The translations under genes were made by a program, and so were the position numbers. A stretch of DNA of 64,000 nt from Pseudoxanthomonas wuyuanensis. GTDB taxonomy: Bacteria; Pseudomonadota; Gammaproteobacteria; Xanthomonadales; Xanthomonadaceae. The DNA is taken from the NCBI RefSeq assembly GCF_900215535.1, contig NZ_OCND01000002.1, forward strand, positions 186,001-250,000. Reading direction: 5' to 3'. The notes below the pieces were generated by a model. It was not told the DNA's origin. It worked only from the letters and a program-made list of their open reading frames with translations, and searched no databases. Shown here one piece after another: positions 22,756 through 32,218 of the stretch (positions within the stretch are counted from its first letter, which is position 1; each line of letters begins with the position of its first letter).

Positions 22756-25125
22756 ATGGATAGAAGACAGTTCCTGCAACATGGCCTGGCCGCCACCGCG
22801 GCGGCCGGTTCCGGCCTGGCCATCGACGGTATTGCGGCGCCTGCGCCAGCGCCGGCAGCCGCTTCTGCAGTGCTGGCCAAGCCGGTGCTGCAACCCGTGG
22901 ACGAAACCGGCCTGCACGGCCACACCCGCGTCTGCGAATTCCGCGAGGACGGGATCGACTGGACCGTGTACGAAGACCTGCGCACGCCGCAGGGCGCGAT
23001 CAGCTTCGTCAGTGCCGCGGGCATGCTGGCATTGGGCAAACGTACCGAAGCCGCATTTCCCAGCGACCAGCCGCCGTATTTCGGCATGAAGCTGGCCGAG
23101 GTAGCGCTGGCCGATGCCGATCTGCTGGCCGACCATCTGCTGCGCGATGGCGACCCGTCGGAACAGGAAGTGCGCGATGCCGCGCCGCCGCCGGCCTCGC
23201 TGCTGGATCCCAAGGACCACGCAGGGCGCTGGCCGTGGACGACCTTCGTCGGCACCCGCGAGGCGCTGGACACGATGCCGATCCTGCCCAACGGCCGCAG
23301 CCGCACCTGGCGGCCCGAGCATGCCTTCGCCGAACTTGGCGACGTGCCGCTGATCAAGCGCCGCCATGAAGGGCTGCTGGGCGGCTGGATGCCGGCGGTG
23401 CACAAGGTGCTGCCGACATCGGCCAACCGCCACTACGACCTGCTGGTGTTCGCCGACGTGCGCGCGCAGGACCGCTTTATCGTGCAGACCTGGCATCGCA
23501 GCGTGCTGGTGGAAGACGGCAGGGCGACCAAAACGATCTACACGCACAGCTATCCGGAATTCCCGCCGCGACGCGGCAGCGCGACGGCCGAAGACTTCTA
23601 CCGCGGGCTGCTGCGCTTTGCCGGTTACTGGCAACAGCTGTTGCGCGATACCGTGCAGGCCAGCCTGCCGGACCCCAGCTGGAACGACATGGCGCGCTTC
23701 GCCTTCGCGCGCGAGCTGGTGGTTCGCCCCGGCGGCACCTACCCCAAGTACGGCGCGGTGGAGCGCGACTACTACGGCAACGAGTACGACGGCTTCCAGG
23801 ACACCTTCACCAGCTCGCTGTACGCCAACCTGGAGTGGGGCCGCTTCGAACAGGCCGCGGCGGTGCTGGATGGCTACTTCAACGATTTCGTGCAGGCCGA
23901 CGGCATGCCCAACATGCGCGGGCCTGAGGTCGGCCAGTTCGGCCTGATTCTGTCGCTGATGGCGCGCTACCTGCGCTACACCGGCGATGCCGCGCTGCTG
24001 CGCAAGCACCGCGGCAAGATCGAAGCCACGGCGCAGATACTGGAAGATCTGCACGAGCAGAGCCTGAAACTGCCAGCCAATGCGCCGGGCCACGGCCTGA
24101 TCCACGGCTGGAACGAATCCGATGCCTGCCTGTTTCCCGATCCCACGCTGTGGTGGAAGCCGTACTACGCCAACAGCGCGTTGGCGGCGCGCGGGCTGGC
24201 GGATATCGCGCCGGTCTGGCCGCGCATCGGCGGTACCGGCGCAGCGGCCACCGCAAAGCGCTGGCATGGGCGCGCGCAGCAGTTGAGCGTGCAGACCGAG
24301 CGCACACTACGCGCCAATATCCGCCACGATCTGAAGCCGCCCTACATCGGTCCGCTGCCTGGCGCCAAACTGACCTTCCGCCAGTCGCTGTTGCAGGAAA
24401 GCCCCAGCGAACAGGGATGGCCGCACCGCGTCTACGCCGAGCTGCTGCAGGCCGACGTGTTGCCGGAGGACCTGGCCAACCTGGTGATCGACTGCGTGCG
24501 CGGCCACGGCGGCACCAGCCTTGGGGTGGTGGCCAACATCGCGCCGCCCAGCCCGGAATCGCGGGATCTGCTCGGTTTCATTTCCTACGGCTATGCGCAA
24601 CAGCTGCTGCGCCTGGACCGCATCGAGGAATACCTGCTGTTCCTGTACGCGCACCGCTACCACGCGCATACGCGCGGCGGCTGGACGGCGGGCGAGGTCA
24701 GCGGCATCACCGGCGGCATGCCGCTGTTCTGCATGCCGGCGCAGCTGACCATTCCATTGCTGCTGCGCTGGATGCTGGTGTTCGAAGATAGTGCCGGTGA
24801 GCAGTTGCACCTGGCGCGCGCGGTGCCGCGCGAGTGGCTGGCCAGCGGCCAGGAGATCGCCATCGCCGGCGCGCCCACGCGCTGGGGCAAGGTCGGCTTG
24901 CGTTTGCGCGCCGACGCGCAGGCCCAGCGCATCGACGGCCATGTCGATCTGCCCGCCGCCGCGCCTGACGGCATCTGGCTCAGCCTGCGGCTTCCAACTG
25001 GAAAGCGGTTGGTTAGGGCATTCGTGGACGGCGTGGAAGCGACGCCGGGTGGAAGGCGCGGGGATGCGTTACCGATCGCCGGGCGCCCCGGCACGCGCAT
25101 CGAACTGCAAGCCTTCTATGCCTGA
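22756..25125 (+). CDS. Tat-exported probable glycoside hydrolase, family not recognised
   Basis: A 789-residue protein. The start at 22756 gives a clean twin-arginine leader (MDRRQFLQHGLAATAAAG) ending around residue 35. The middle part (about 310-690) has the look of an (alpha/alpha)6 toroid: repeated aromatic helices, acidic motifs such as YGNEYDGFQDTF (336-347) and HGWNESDACLFPDP (about 450-463), and GGWTAGEVSGITGG near 640. A beta-rich C-terminus with an RLPTGKRLVRAFVDG segment resembles the last domain of many polysaccharide-active enzymes. I could not assign a GH family or catalytic pair with certainty. Position between GH35 and a TonB receptor supports action on a plant glycan. Confidence 0.75.
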   Translation: MDRRQFLQHGLAATAAAGSGLAIDGIAAPAPAPAAASAVLAKPVLQPVDETGLHGHTRVCEFREDGIDWTVYEDLRTPQGAISFVSAAGMLALGKRTEAAFPSDQPPYFGMKLAEVALADADLLADHLLRDGDPSEQEVRDAAPPPASLLDPKDHAGRWPWTTFVGTREALDTMPILPNGRSRTWRPEHAFAELGDVPLIKRRHEGLLGGWMPAVHKVLPTSANRHYDLLVFADVRAQDRFIVQTWHRSVLVEDGRATKTIYTHSYPEFPPRRGSATAEDFYRGLLRFAGYWQQLLRDTVQASLPDPSWNDMARFAFARELVVRPGGTYPKYGAVERDYYGNEYDGFQDTFTSSLYANLEWGRFEQAAAVLDGYFNDFVQADGMPNMRGPEVGQFGLILSLMARYLRYTGDAALLRKHRGKIEATAQILEDLHEQSLKLPANAPGHGLIHGWNESDACLFPDPTLWWKPYYANSALAARGLADIAPVWPRIGGTGAAATAKRWHGRAQQLSVQTERTLRANIRHDLKPPYIGPLPGAKLTFRQSLLQESPSEQGWPHRVYAELLQADVLPEDLANLVIDCVRGHGGTSLGVVANIAPPSPESRDLLGFISYGYAQQLLRLDRIEEYLLFLYAHRYHAHTRGGWTAGEVSGITGGMPLFCMPAQLTIPLLLRWMLVFEDSAGEQLHLARAVPREWLASGQEIAIAGAPTRWGKVGLRLRADAQAQRIDGHVDLPAAAPDGIWLSLRLPTGKRLVRAFVDGVEATPGGRRGDALPIAGRPGTRIELQAFYA

Positions 25126-25624
25126 ATGCGCAGGCGTCCGGGAGAAGCAACGCCGCGGCAGCATGCCTGAAAACATGCCGTATTCCGCACCCAGGAACGA
25201 TATTTGCGACAAGACGCGCGGGCCATCGCGCATGCACGATGAGATTAAGCCGGCCCCATGACCAACGCGTGACATCGCGCACCCGGCATGGATGGCGGCC
25301 CCAACCTAAACATGAACGCCGGAGGTGACACGAACAACCAATGCCCTCGGGAGCGGCAGCAGGCGTAGGTGCCGGCCGTCTTCGACGATGGCGCAAGGTG
25401 TGCGACGCGGCGATTCGATCGCTGCCGCCCGCCACCGGGGGTCAGCAATGCGGCCATGCGCGCGCAAAGACGCGGCAGGCCGGCGACAGCAGTTTTGCCC
25501 CGCATCGCAAAAGCCGTGTGCGGCGGATTTCAGGCGTTTTTCTTGTGCTGGCCCAGGCCGGCAGGGGCGCCTTTTACCCAGAAGAATCCCAAAACAGCCC
25601 AACCGAGTCGTCGAGGAGACACCC
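25126..25624. other. Long leader before the TonB-dependent receptor
   Basis: A 499-bp gap. Frames run through it in all phases, including one in register with the receptor, but they are rich in arginine/proline and carry no signal peptide. The only clear element is a ribosome site (GAGGAGAC, 25614-25621) ahead of ATG 25625. A promoter for the receptor and arabinofuranosidase genes is likely here but cannot be seen by eye. Confidence 0.5.
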
Positions 25625-28552
25625 ATGCGGTCCGCCGAAGTACTGTTGTCGTCCAACCCCACGCATCATCGTGGCGCTTCCCGTTCTTTCGCCATTCCAC
25701 GCACGCGCAGGCCGCTGGTGCAGGCCATTGCCGTCGCGCTGCCGCTGGTCGCCGCCTGCGCCGCGCAAGCGCAGGAAGCGCCGGCCGCCGACGATGCCAC
25801 CAGGACCCTGGACAGCGTGACCGTCACCGGCTCGCGTATCCGCCGCGTCGATACCGAAACCGCCAACCCGGTGACCACCATCAGCCGCGAGGCCATCGAG
25901 GCAACAGGCAAGGCGACGCTGGGCGATCTGATCCAGGAATTGCCGGCCATCGCCGGCAACGCCACCAACCCCAACGTCAACAACGGCGGCGGCACCGGCG
26001 CCTCGGCCATTTCGCTGCGTGGCCTGGGCGAGAAGCGCACGCTGGTGTTGGTCAATGGCGTGAGGTTGGCCTACAACGACGTCAACAGCATTCCGGCTTC
26101 GATGGTCGAACGCGTCGAAGTACTGGGCGACGGCGCTTCGGCGGTCTACGGCTCCGACGCCATTGGCGGTGTGGTCAATTTCATCCTGCGCGATCGCTTC
26201 GAGGGCGTGCAGGCCAGCGCCGACTACGGCCAGACCACCCGCGGCGACGGCGTTCGCCGCAACTATTCGTTGACTGCCGGCCATGCCTGGGACCGGGCCA
26301 GTCTGGTTGGCGGGGTGTCGTACCACAAGATTGACGAGGTGTCGGCGGCGCAGCGCGCGTTCTCCAGGGATGCGCTAAATCTGGTCAACGGCGAAGCCGT
26401 CAAGCAGGGCTCGTCGGCCACGCCCTACGGCACCATCAGTTTCAACGATGGCTCCGCCGAAGCGGCGGCGCTGGCCGACGCGGCAGGCTGTTCCCGGGTT
26501 ACGCTGGACAGCGCCACCGGCGCCGGCCCGACTTCGCAGGGCGACTACCACTGCTACGACGCCACCGCCGATTCCTACAACTATCAACCGTTCAATCTGA
26601 TCCAGACGCCGCAGGAACGCACCAATGCCTTCGTGCTGGGCAGCTATCGCGTGACCGACAGCGTCGAGGCCTACGCAAGCGCCTATTTCACCAAGACCCA
26701 CTCGGCGTCGGTCATCGCGCCGGTGCCGATCTTCGCCATCGGTGACAACTTCCTGGTATCGGCGGACAGCTATTACAACCCGTTCGGCATCAACTTCGGC
26801 GCCGACCGCGCCACCGGCACCACCTACAACACGTTCAATACCCGTCTAGTGTCGCTAGGCAATCGCAAATACGAGTACAACACCTACAACCTGCAGACCA
26901 ACGCCGGCCTGCGCGGTGGATTCGGCGACAGCTCCTGGCAGTGGGACGTCAACGCCGGCTACGGGCGGGTCCGCCAGAAATCGGTCAACAACGGCTTCCT
27001 GAACTATGCGGCCTTCAACCAGGCGGTCGGACCATCGTTCCTGGACAGCGACGGCGTGGTCAAGTGCGGCACCGCCGGCAACGTGATCGCCGGCTGCACG
27101 CCGATCAACATCTTCAATACCAACGATCCGGCCACCGTCGAAGCCCTGCAGGCCATCGTGGTCAACCCGGTCGCCACCAGCACCTACACCGTCAAGCAGT
27201 TCGAGGCCAATGCCAACGGCGACCTGTTCGACCTCCCGGCCGGCACCGTCAACCTTGCGGTGGGCGTGTCCTACCGCAAGGAAAGCACCTCGACCCGTAC
27301 CGACGAACTGGCGGTGGCCGATCTGGAAGGACTGTGCGGCATCATCGAGTTCTGTACGACGGTGCTCACCGGCAGCTTCAGCGTCAAGGAAGCCTACGCC
27401 GAAACCCTGATCCCGCTGCTGGGCGATGTACCCTTCGTGCATTCGCTCAACCTGTCCATCGGCACGCGCTTTTCCGACTACGACTCGGTCGGCAGCACCA
27501 CCAACAGCAAGCTGGCGGTGGAGTGGCGGCCCATCGAGAACCTGCTGCTGCGCGGGACGGTGTCGGAGGTGTTCCGCGCGCCGAACATCAGCGAACTGTA
27601 CGCGGGCATCGGCGGCGACGCAGCCTCGGCCATCGACCCCTGCAACGGCTACACCGGCGGCAATGACGTCGCCTGCGCCAACGTGCCGACCGACGGCAGC
27701 TACCAGCAGGCCGATCCGCAGGTATCCGCGCGCACGTCCGGCGCACTGGTGGCCGGCTACGACGGCCTCAAGCCGGAAACCGGCAAGTCCTACGACTTCG
27801 GCGTGGTCTACGATCCGCTATGGGCCGAAGGCCTGTCGCTGAGCGCGGATGTGTGGCGCATCAACCTGGTGGACACCATCGCCACGGTGTCGGCGCAGAC
27901 CGTCCTCAACCAGTGCTACGCCAACTCCGCCAGCGCGTTCTGCCCGCTGATCCACCGCAACGACAACGGCACCATCTACTACATCGGCGAGCCGACGGTG
28001 AACCTGGGCCAGCTGTGGACCAAGGGCGTGGACTTCGGTGCCAACTACCGCCTGCCGGAAACCGCCTGGGGCCGCTTCACCGCCAGCCTCAATGGCACCT
28101 ATGTCGCCCGCTACGACATCAACCCCGACCCGAGCGATCCGGGCACCGTGGTGATCCACAACGCCGGCAAGTACACCTACTCCTACGGCAACTTCCCGCG
28201 GATACGCGCGCTGGCCACGTTGAACTGGAGCCAGGGGCCCTGGAGTGCCGGCTGGCGCGTCCGTTATGTCGGGCACACATCGATCGGCAGCACCGATGCG
28301 CGGCAGAATCTCTCGGCCGACTCCGCGGTGCCGGCGGTCGAACGCGCAATCGGCGCCTACACCTACCACAGCCTGCAGGGCGGCTACGACTTCAGCGACT
28401 GGCATACCCGGGTCGACGTGGGCGTGGACAATCTGGGCGACAAACAGCCGCCCTTGTACTACAACAACAACGCCAACAACGGTAATACCGACGTGACCAC
28501 GTACGACGTGCTGGGCCGTTACCTGTGGGCTCGGGTGACCGTGACGTTCTGA
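25625..28552 (+). CDS. TonB-dependent outer membrane receptor of the glycan locus
   Basis: A 975-residue receptor. The start has a good ribosome site and gives an extended, arginine-containing signal peptide ending near AQAQE (about residue 54). A TonB-box-like SVTVTGSRI segment follows, then a plug domain (about 85-205; GLGEKRTLVLVNGVRL, VYGSDAIGGVVNFI) and a 22-strand-type barrel ending in an aromatic residue (VTVTF). It should import a ligand across the outer membrane using TonB energy. Sitting between a GH35/Tat hydrolase pair and an arabinofuranosidase, it probably carries an oligosaccharide or glycopeptide; this is inferred from context. Proteins of this type are often annotated as siderophore receptors, for which there is no support here. 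Confidence 0.92.
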   Translation: MRSAEVLLSSNPTHHRGASRSFAIPRTRRPLVQAIAVALPLVAACAAQAQEAPAADDATRTLDSVTVTGSRIRRVDTETANPVTTISREAIEATGKATLGDLIQELPAIAGNATNPNVNNGGGTGASAISLRGLGEKRTLVLVNGVRLAYNDVNSIPASMVERVEVLGDGASAVYGSDAIGGVVNFILRDRFEGVQASADYGQTTRGDGVRRNYSLTAGHAWDRASLVGGVSYHKIDEVSAAQRAFSRDALNLVNGEAVKQGSSATPYGTISFNDGSAEAAALADAAGCSRVTLDSATGAGPTSQGDYHCYDATADSYNYQPFNLIQTPQERTNAFVLGSYRVTDSVEAYASAYFTKTHSASVIAPVPIFAIGDNFLVSADSYYNPFGINFGADRATGTTYNTFNTRLVSLGNRKYEYNTYNLQTNAGLRGGFGDSSWQWDVNAGYGRVRQKSVNNGFLNYAAFNQAVGPSFLDSDGVVKCGTAGNVIAGCTPINIFNTNDPATVEALQAIVVNPVATSTYTVKQFEANANGDLFDLPAGTVNLAVGVSYRKESTSTRTDELAVADLEGLCGIIEFCTTVLTGSFSVKEAYAETLIPLLGDVPFVHSLNLSIGTRFSDYDSVGSTTNSKLAVEWRPIENLLLRGTVSEVFRAPNISELYAGIGGDAASAIDPCNGYTGGNDVACANVPTDGSYQQADPQVSARTSGALVAGYDGLKPETGKSYDFGVVYDPLWAEGLSLSADVWRINLVDTIATVSAQTVLNQCYANSASAFCPLIHRNDNGTIYYIGEPTVNLGQLWTKGVDFGANYRLPETAWGRFTASLNGTYVARYDINPDPSDPGTVVIHNAGKYTYSYGNFPRIRALATLNWSQGPWSAGWRVRYVGHTSIGSTDARQNLSADSAVPAVERAIGAYTYHSLQGGYDFSDWHTRVDVGVDNLGDKQPPLYYNNNANNGNTDVTTYDVLGRYLWARVTVTF

Positions 28553-28553
28553 G

Positions 28554-28645
28554 AACCTGTTCGGAGTTTTACCGTGCTTGCCATCTGGCGCGTATCAGGT
28601 ACAGGGCAGGTTCTGGCTGCGCTCGCGACAGACTTGGAACAAGTT
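28554..28645. repeat. Possible small inverted-end repeat after the receptor gene
   Basis: The segment starts right after the receptor stop with AACCTGTTCGGAG and ends with CTTGGAACAAGTT; the ends are imperfect inverted repeats (10 of 13 positions). At 92 bp it could be a small palindromic repeat. The evidence is weak, as only one copy is present in the window. Confidence 0.35.
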
Positions 28646-28660
28646 ATGAACCGACAGGTT

Positions 28661-28682
28661 GGGCGGGCGCCGCAGCCCGCCC
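28661..28682 (+). terminator. GC-rich hairpin between receptor and arabinofuranosidase genes
   Basis: A perfect 8-bp stem GGGCGGGC / GCCCGCCC with a 6-base loop lies 71 bp ahead of the arabinofuranosidase start. There is no T-run, so it may attenuate or protect the transcript instead of ending it fully. Confidence 0.45.
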
Positions 28683-28752
28683 GCCGAGGGTCCACTCGCC
28701 GCCTGCGCGCGTCCTGCGCCGGCGGCGTTTCAACAAGGGAGCAGACTTTCCG

Positions 28753-31098
28753 ATGAATCTCCATCTTTCGCGGCGCCGTTTCATCGCCTGGAGCGCGTTG
28801 GCCGCCGCAGCCGGCTTCGCCCGGTTTCCGCTGGAAGCGGCCGCATCGGCGCCGCACCGGGTCAGGCCGTTCGCGCTGCGCGACGTGCGCCTGAAGCCTT
28901 CGCTGTTCCTGGACTCGTTGCAGACCAACCGCCGCTACCTGTATTCGCTCGAACCGGACCGGTTGCTGCACAACTTCCGCCGCCATTCCGGCCTGGAACC
29001 GAAGGGACAGGTGTATGGCGGCTGGGAGGCGGACACCATCGCCGGGCACACGCTGGGGCACTACCTGAGCGCGTTGTCGTTGATGCATGCGCAGACCGGA
29101 GATCCAGAATGCCGGCGCCGGGCGGACTACATCGTCGCCGAACTGGCGCTGTGCCAGGATCACAGCGGCGACGGCTATGTCGCCGGATTCACCCGCAAGA
29201 ACGAAGCGGGCGAGATCGAGAACGGCCGCGTGCTGTTCGACGAGATCGTGGGTGGCGATATCCGGCCCGCATCGTTCTACCTCAACGGCAGTTGGGCGCC
29301 GCTGTACACCTGGCACAAGCTGTTCGCCGGACTGCTGGACGCCCACGCGCATTGCGGCAACGCGCAGGCGCTGCAGGTGGCCGAAAAGCTGGGTGGCTAC
29401 GTCGACGGTGTGTTCGCGAAACTCGACGACGACCAGGTGCAGCAGGTGCTGAGCTGCGAATTCGGCGGACTCAACGAATCCTTCGCCGAGCTGCATGCCC
29501 GCAGCGGCGATGCGCGTTGGTTGAAACTGGCCGAGCGCCTACGCCATCGCGAGGTCATGGACCCGCTGGTCGCCCAGCAGGACAAGCTGGCGCGGCTGCA
29601 CGCCAACACCCAGATACCGAAGCTGATCGGCATGGCCCGCCAGTCTGAGCTGACCGGCGACCCGGAGCCGGCCGCGGCGGCGCGGTTCTTCTGGCATACC
29701 GTGGTCGCGCACCACACCTACGCGATCGGCGGCCATTCCGACCGCGAATATTTCCAGACGCCGGATTCGATCTCCGAATTCATCACCGAGCAGACCTGCG
29801 AACACTGCAACAGCTACAACATGCTGAAGCTGACCCGGCACCTGTACCAGTGGACGCCGCAGGCCTCGTACTTCGACTTCTACGAACGCGCGCTGCTCAA
29901 CCATGTGATGGCGCAGCAGCACCCGGAAACCGGCATGTTCGCCTATATGATGCCGCTGATGTCGGGCCAAGCGCGCAGCTTCTCCAAGCCGTTCGACGAT
30001 TTCTGGTGCTGCGTCGGTTCCGGCATGGAGAGCCATGCGCAGTTCGGCGATTCGATCTACTGGCAGGGCCAGGACACGCTGTTCGTCAACCTCTACATTC
30101 CGTCGAAGCTCGATTGGGCCGAGCGGGGCATGGTGGTGGAGCTGGACAGCACCTTGCCGCTGGGCGGCACCGCCGCGTTGCGGGTGGTGGAGACGTCGGC
30201 GCGCGTGCCGACACGCATCGCCTTGAGGATTCCGGCTTGGGCCGCGGGCTGGATGCTGAAACTCAACGGGCGCGCCGTCAAGGCTGAGCTGGCCGATGGC
30301 TATGCCAGCATAGAACGACGCTGGCGCGCGGGCGACACGTTGAATCTTGAGCTGCCGCTGGACCTGCGCCTGGAGGCGACCGCCGACGATCCGCATACGG
30401 TGGCAATCCTGCGTGGACCGCTGGTTATGGCGGCCGACCTGGGGGCATCGACGCAGCCCTACGACGCGCCGGACCCGGTGCTGGTCGCCGATGGTGACGT
30501 GCTGCTGGGTTTCCAGCCGCAAGGCGAACCGGGGCACTACCTGGCACCGACGGTGACGCGCCCCGGCCCACTGAGCTTCGCTCCGTTCTATGCCCAGCAT
30601 GATCGCCGCAGCGCGGTTTACTTCAAGCTGCTCGACCCGGCCGGATGGCAAGAGGCTTCGGCTGCGAAGCAGGCCGAAGCCAAGGCGACCGCGCAACTGG
30701 ACGCGCAGGCGCTGGACAGCATCCAGTTGGGCGATGAGTCTTCCGAAAAAGCGCATGGCCTGCGCAGCGAAAGTTCCTACGATCTGTCCTATCGCCGCCG
30801 AAAAGGCCGCGACGCCCGCACCGGCGGCTACATCGAGTTCGATCTGCGTTCGGCGCCGGGCCCGCTGTCGCTGCGGCTGCGCTACTGGGGCGGGGACTAC
30901 CGGCGCCGGTTCCGGATCCTGGCCAACGGCCGGCAGATCGCCTTCGAGACGCTCGACGGCAACCGCGGAAACGCCTTCGTCGATGTGGACTACCCGATTC
31001 CCGCAACGGCCTTGCGCGGAAAAACCCTGCGCATCCGCATCGAACCGGAGAAGGGCTACAGCGCCGGTCCGGTGTTCGGTTGCTGGCTGCTGGCCTGA
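28753..31098 (+). CDS. DUF1680 glycoside hydrolase (GH127/GH146), probable beta-L-arabinofuranosidase
   Basis: A 781-residue protein with a twin-arginine leader (SRRRFIAWSALAAAAG, from residue 6). The (alpha/alpha)6 DUF1680 domain has the hallmark zinc-site residues Glu350 and Cys352 (CEHCNSYN) and the Cys419-Cys420 pair (FWCCVGSG). In GH127 HypBA1 the equivalent first Cys of the pair is the nucleophile. The EHCNSYNMLKL wording and the extra C-terminal beta domains resemble GH146. Such enzymes release L-arabinose from beta-arabinofuranosyl units, including arabinosylated hydroxyproline of extensins. A ribosome site is not obvious. It is the last gene of the locus and reads with the receptor. 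Confidence 0.88.
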   Translation: MNLHLSRRRFIAWSALAAAAGFARFPLEAAASAPHRVRPFALRDVRLKPSLFLDSLQTNRRYLYSLEPDRLLHNFRRHSGLEPKGQVYGGWEADTIAGHTLGHYLSALSLMHAQTGDPECRRRADYIVAELALCQDHSGDGYVAGFTRKNEAGEIENGRVLFDEIVGGDIRPASFYLNGSWAPLYTWHKLFAGLLDAHAHCGNAQALQVAEKLGGYVDGVFAKLDDDQVQQVLSCEFGGLNESFAELHARSGDARWLKLAERLRHREVMDPLVAQQDKLARLHANTQIPKLIGMARQSELTGDPEPAAAARFFWHTVVAHHTYAIGGHSDREYFQTPDSISEFITEQTCEHCNSYNMLKLTRHLYQWTPQASYFDFYERALLNHVMAQQHPETGMFAYMMPLMSGQARSFSKPFDDFWCCVGSGMESHAQFGDSIYWQGQDTLFVNLYIPSKLDWAERGMVVELDSTLPLGGTAALRVVETSARVPTRIALRIPAWAAGWMLKLNGRAVKAELADGYASIERRWRAGDTLNLELPLDLRLEATADDPHTVAILRGPLVMAADLGASTQPYDAPDPVLVADGDVLLGFQPQGEPGHYLAPTVTRPGPLSFAPFYAQHDRRSAVYFKLLDPAGWQEASAAKQAEAKATAQLDAQALDSIQLGDESSEKAHGLRSESSYDLSYRRRKGRDARTGGYIEFDLRSAPGPLSLRLRYWGGDYRRRFRILANGRQIAFETLDGNRGNAFVDVDYPIPATALRGKTLRIRIEPEKGYSAGPVFGCWLLA

Positions 31099-31178
31099 AC
31101 CACTTTCCCCAAGGCACCAGCGGCTTGAAAGAACAAGTCATGGGCCATCCGCCTTGGCGCATGGCTGCTGCCGAAAAA

Positions 31179-31607
31179 TCAGAACGTAATCTTCACCGAG
31201 TCGGCGCTGCGCTGGGCCTGGCCGTGGAAGACGGCTTCGATGTTGTTGCCGTCCGGGTCCAGCGCAAAGGCCGCGTAATAGCCGGGATGATAGGGGCGCT
31301 CGCCCGGTGCGCCGTTGTCGGTTCCGCCGCTGGCCAACGCAGCCCTGTGGAAGGCATCGACCATGGCCCGGTCCTGCGCCTGGAAGGCCAGGTGATGCCG
31401 GCCGGTCAGTTCGCCCTGCGCGGCCGGACTGTAGGCGGTGGATACGAACAGTTCGTCGGCCCAGAAATAATCGTCGCCGGTGCCGCCCATCGGAATCTCC
31501 AGCGCATCGAACACCGCGGCATAGAAGGCCTGGCTGGCGGCCAGGTCGCGCACCACAAGCTGGATGTGATCGATCAGGCGGCCGCGATGCAGTTCTTCGG
31601 TTTCCAT
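31179..31607 (-). CDS. VOC (glyoxalase/bleomycin resistance) family protein
   Basis: A 142-residue vicinal-oxygen-chelate protein. One VOC module with the IDHIQLVVRDLAAS opening and the FALDPDGNNIEAVFHG close, which carries the final metal-type Glu. The substrate is unknown; such proteins range from lactoylglutathione lyases to dioxygenases and binding proteins. It is convergent with the arabinofuranosidase gene and ends 80 bp from it. Confidence 0.85.
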   Translation of the reverse strand: METEELHRGRLIDHIQLVVRDLAASQAFYAAVFDALEIPMGGTGDDYFWADELFVSTAYSPAAQGELTGRHHLAFQAQDRAMVDAFHRAALASGGTDNGAPGERPYHPGYYAAFALDPDGNNIEAVFHGQAQRSADSVKITF

Positions 31608-31840
31608 GGCATGGCTCCCGGGTGGATGGAAGCGGATTTATAGCATCGGCCAACCGCCTGCGCGGCAAACGCCCCTGCGGCAGGCCGCGGGGTACCTCAA
31701 GACTGCCCACGTATCGCGGCTGGCATTGTGATGATGCATGCAAGACGCACCTGAGATACGGCATTGCCCTGGGACAAAACCGCGAACGCGGATACCTCTT
31801 TGTCCCGCGGCAGCCCGCGGCCGCGAGATGCGCCGTTGCT

Positions 31841-32218
31841 TCAGATCGGCTGGATCAGCGCAAGGATGTTGCCTTCGGTGTCCTTGAACCACGCCGCCTT
31901 CGCGCCGCCGGCGGTCACGATGTCGCTGCCGGCAACAGCACCGGGCATATCGTAGTGCTCGAATACCACACCGCGGGCTTTCAGCTCGGCGACTTCGCGT
32001 TCGACGTCCTCGACCTGCCAGAAGGCCTGGCTGGCCTTGGACGTGCCGGCATTGGGCGTCGGATACAGAAAGCAGGCTGTGCCTTCGCCGAAACGATAGG
32101 TGACGCCGCCGGCCTGTTCCTCTTCGGGCGTAAACCCCAATCGGGTTTCGTAGAACTCGCGCGCACGCGTCACATCGTTCGCGGGCAGATAGGCGTAGAG
32201 GGGATGATCCTGCAACAT
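31841..32218 (-). CDS. Second VOC family protein
   Basis: A 125-residue VOC protein, distinct from its neighbour: it opens with YAYLPANDVTRAREFYETRLGF and ends with AAWFKDTEGNILALIQ. This wording is common in small VOC proteins annotated as glyoxalases. The last metal residue position is occupied by Ala-Leu, so metal binding is doubtful. It is separated from the first VOC gene by a 233-bp gap without features, and it is not obviously co-transcribed. Confidence 0.85.
   Translation of the reverse strand: MLQDHPLYAYLPANDVTRAREFYETRLGFTPEEEQAGGVTYRFGEGTACFLYPTPNAGTSKASQAFWQVEDVEREVAELKARGVVFEHYDMPGAVAGSDIVTAGGAKAAWFKDTEGNILALIQPI

Noticed and set aside
20870..22756. A 628-codon antisense frame across the GH35 gene
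   Set aside because: The + strand frame has GH35 catalytic motifs and a signal peptide; this frame has neither.
25325..25624. N-terminal extension of the TonB receptor to about 1075 residues
   Set aside because: No signal peptide would be at the N-terminus. ATG 25625 has a good ribosome site and a signal peptide follows.
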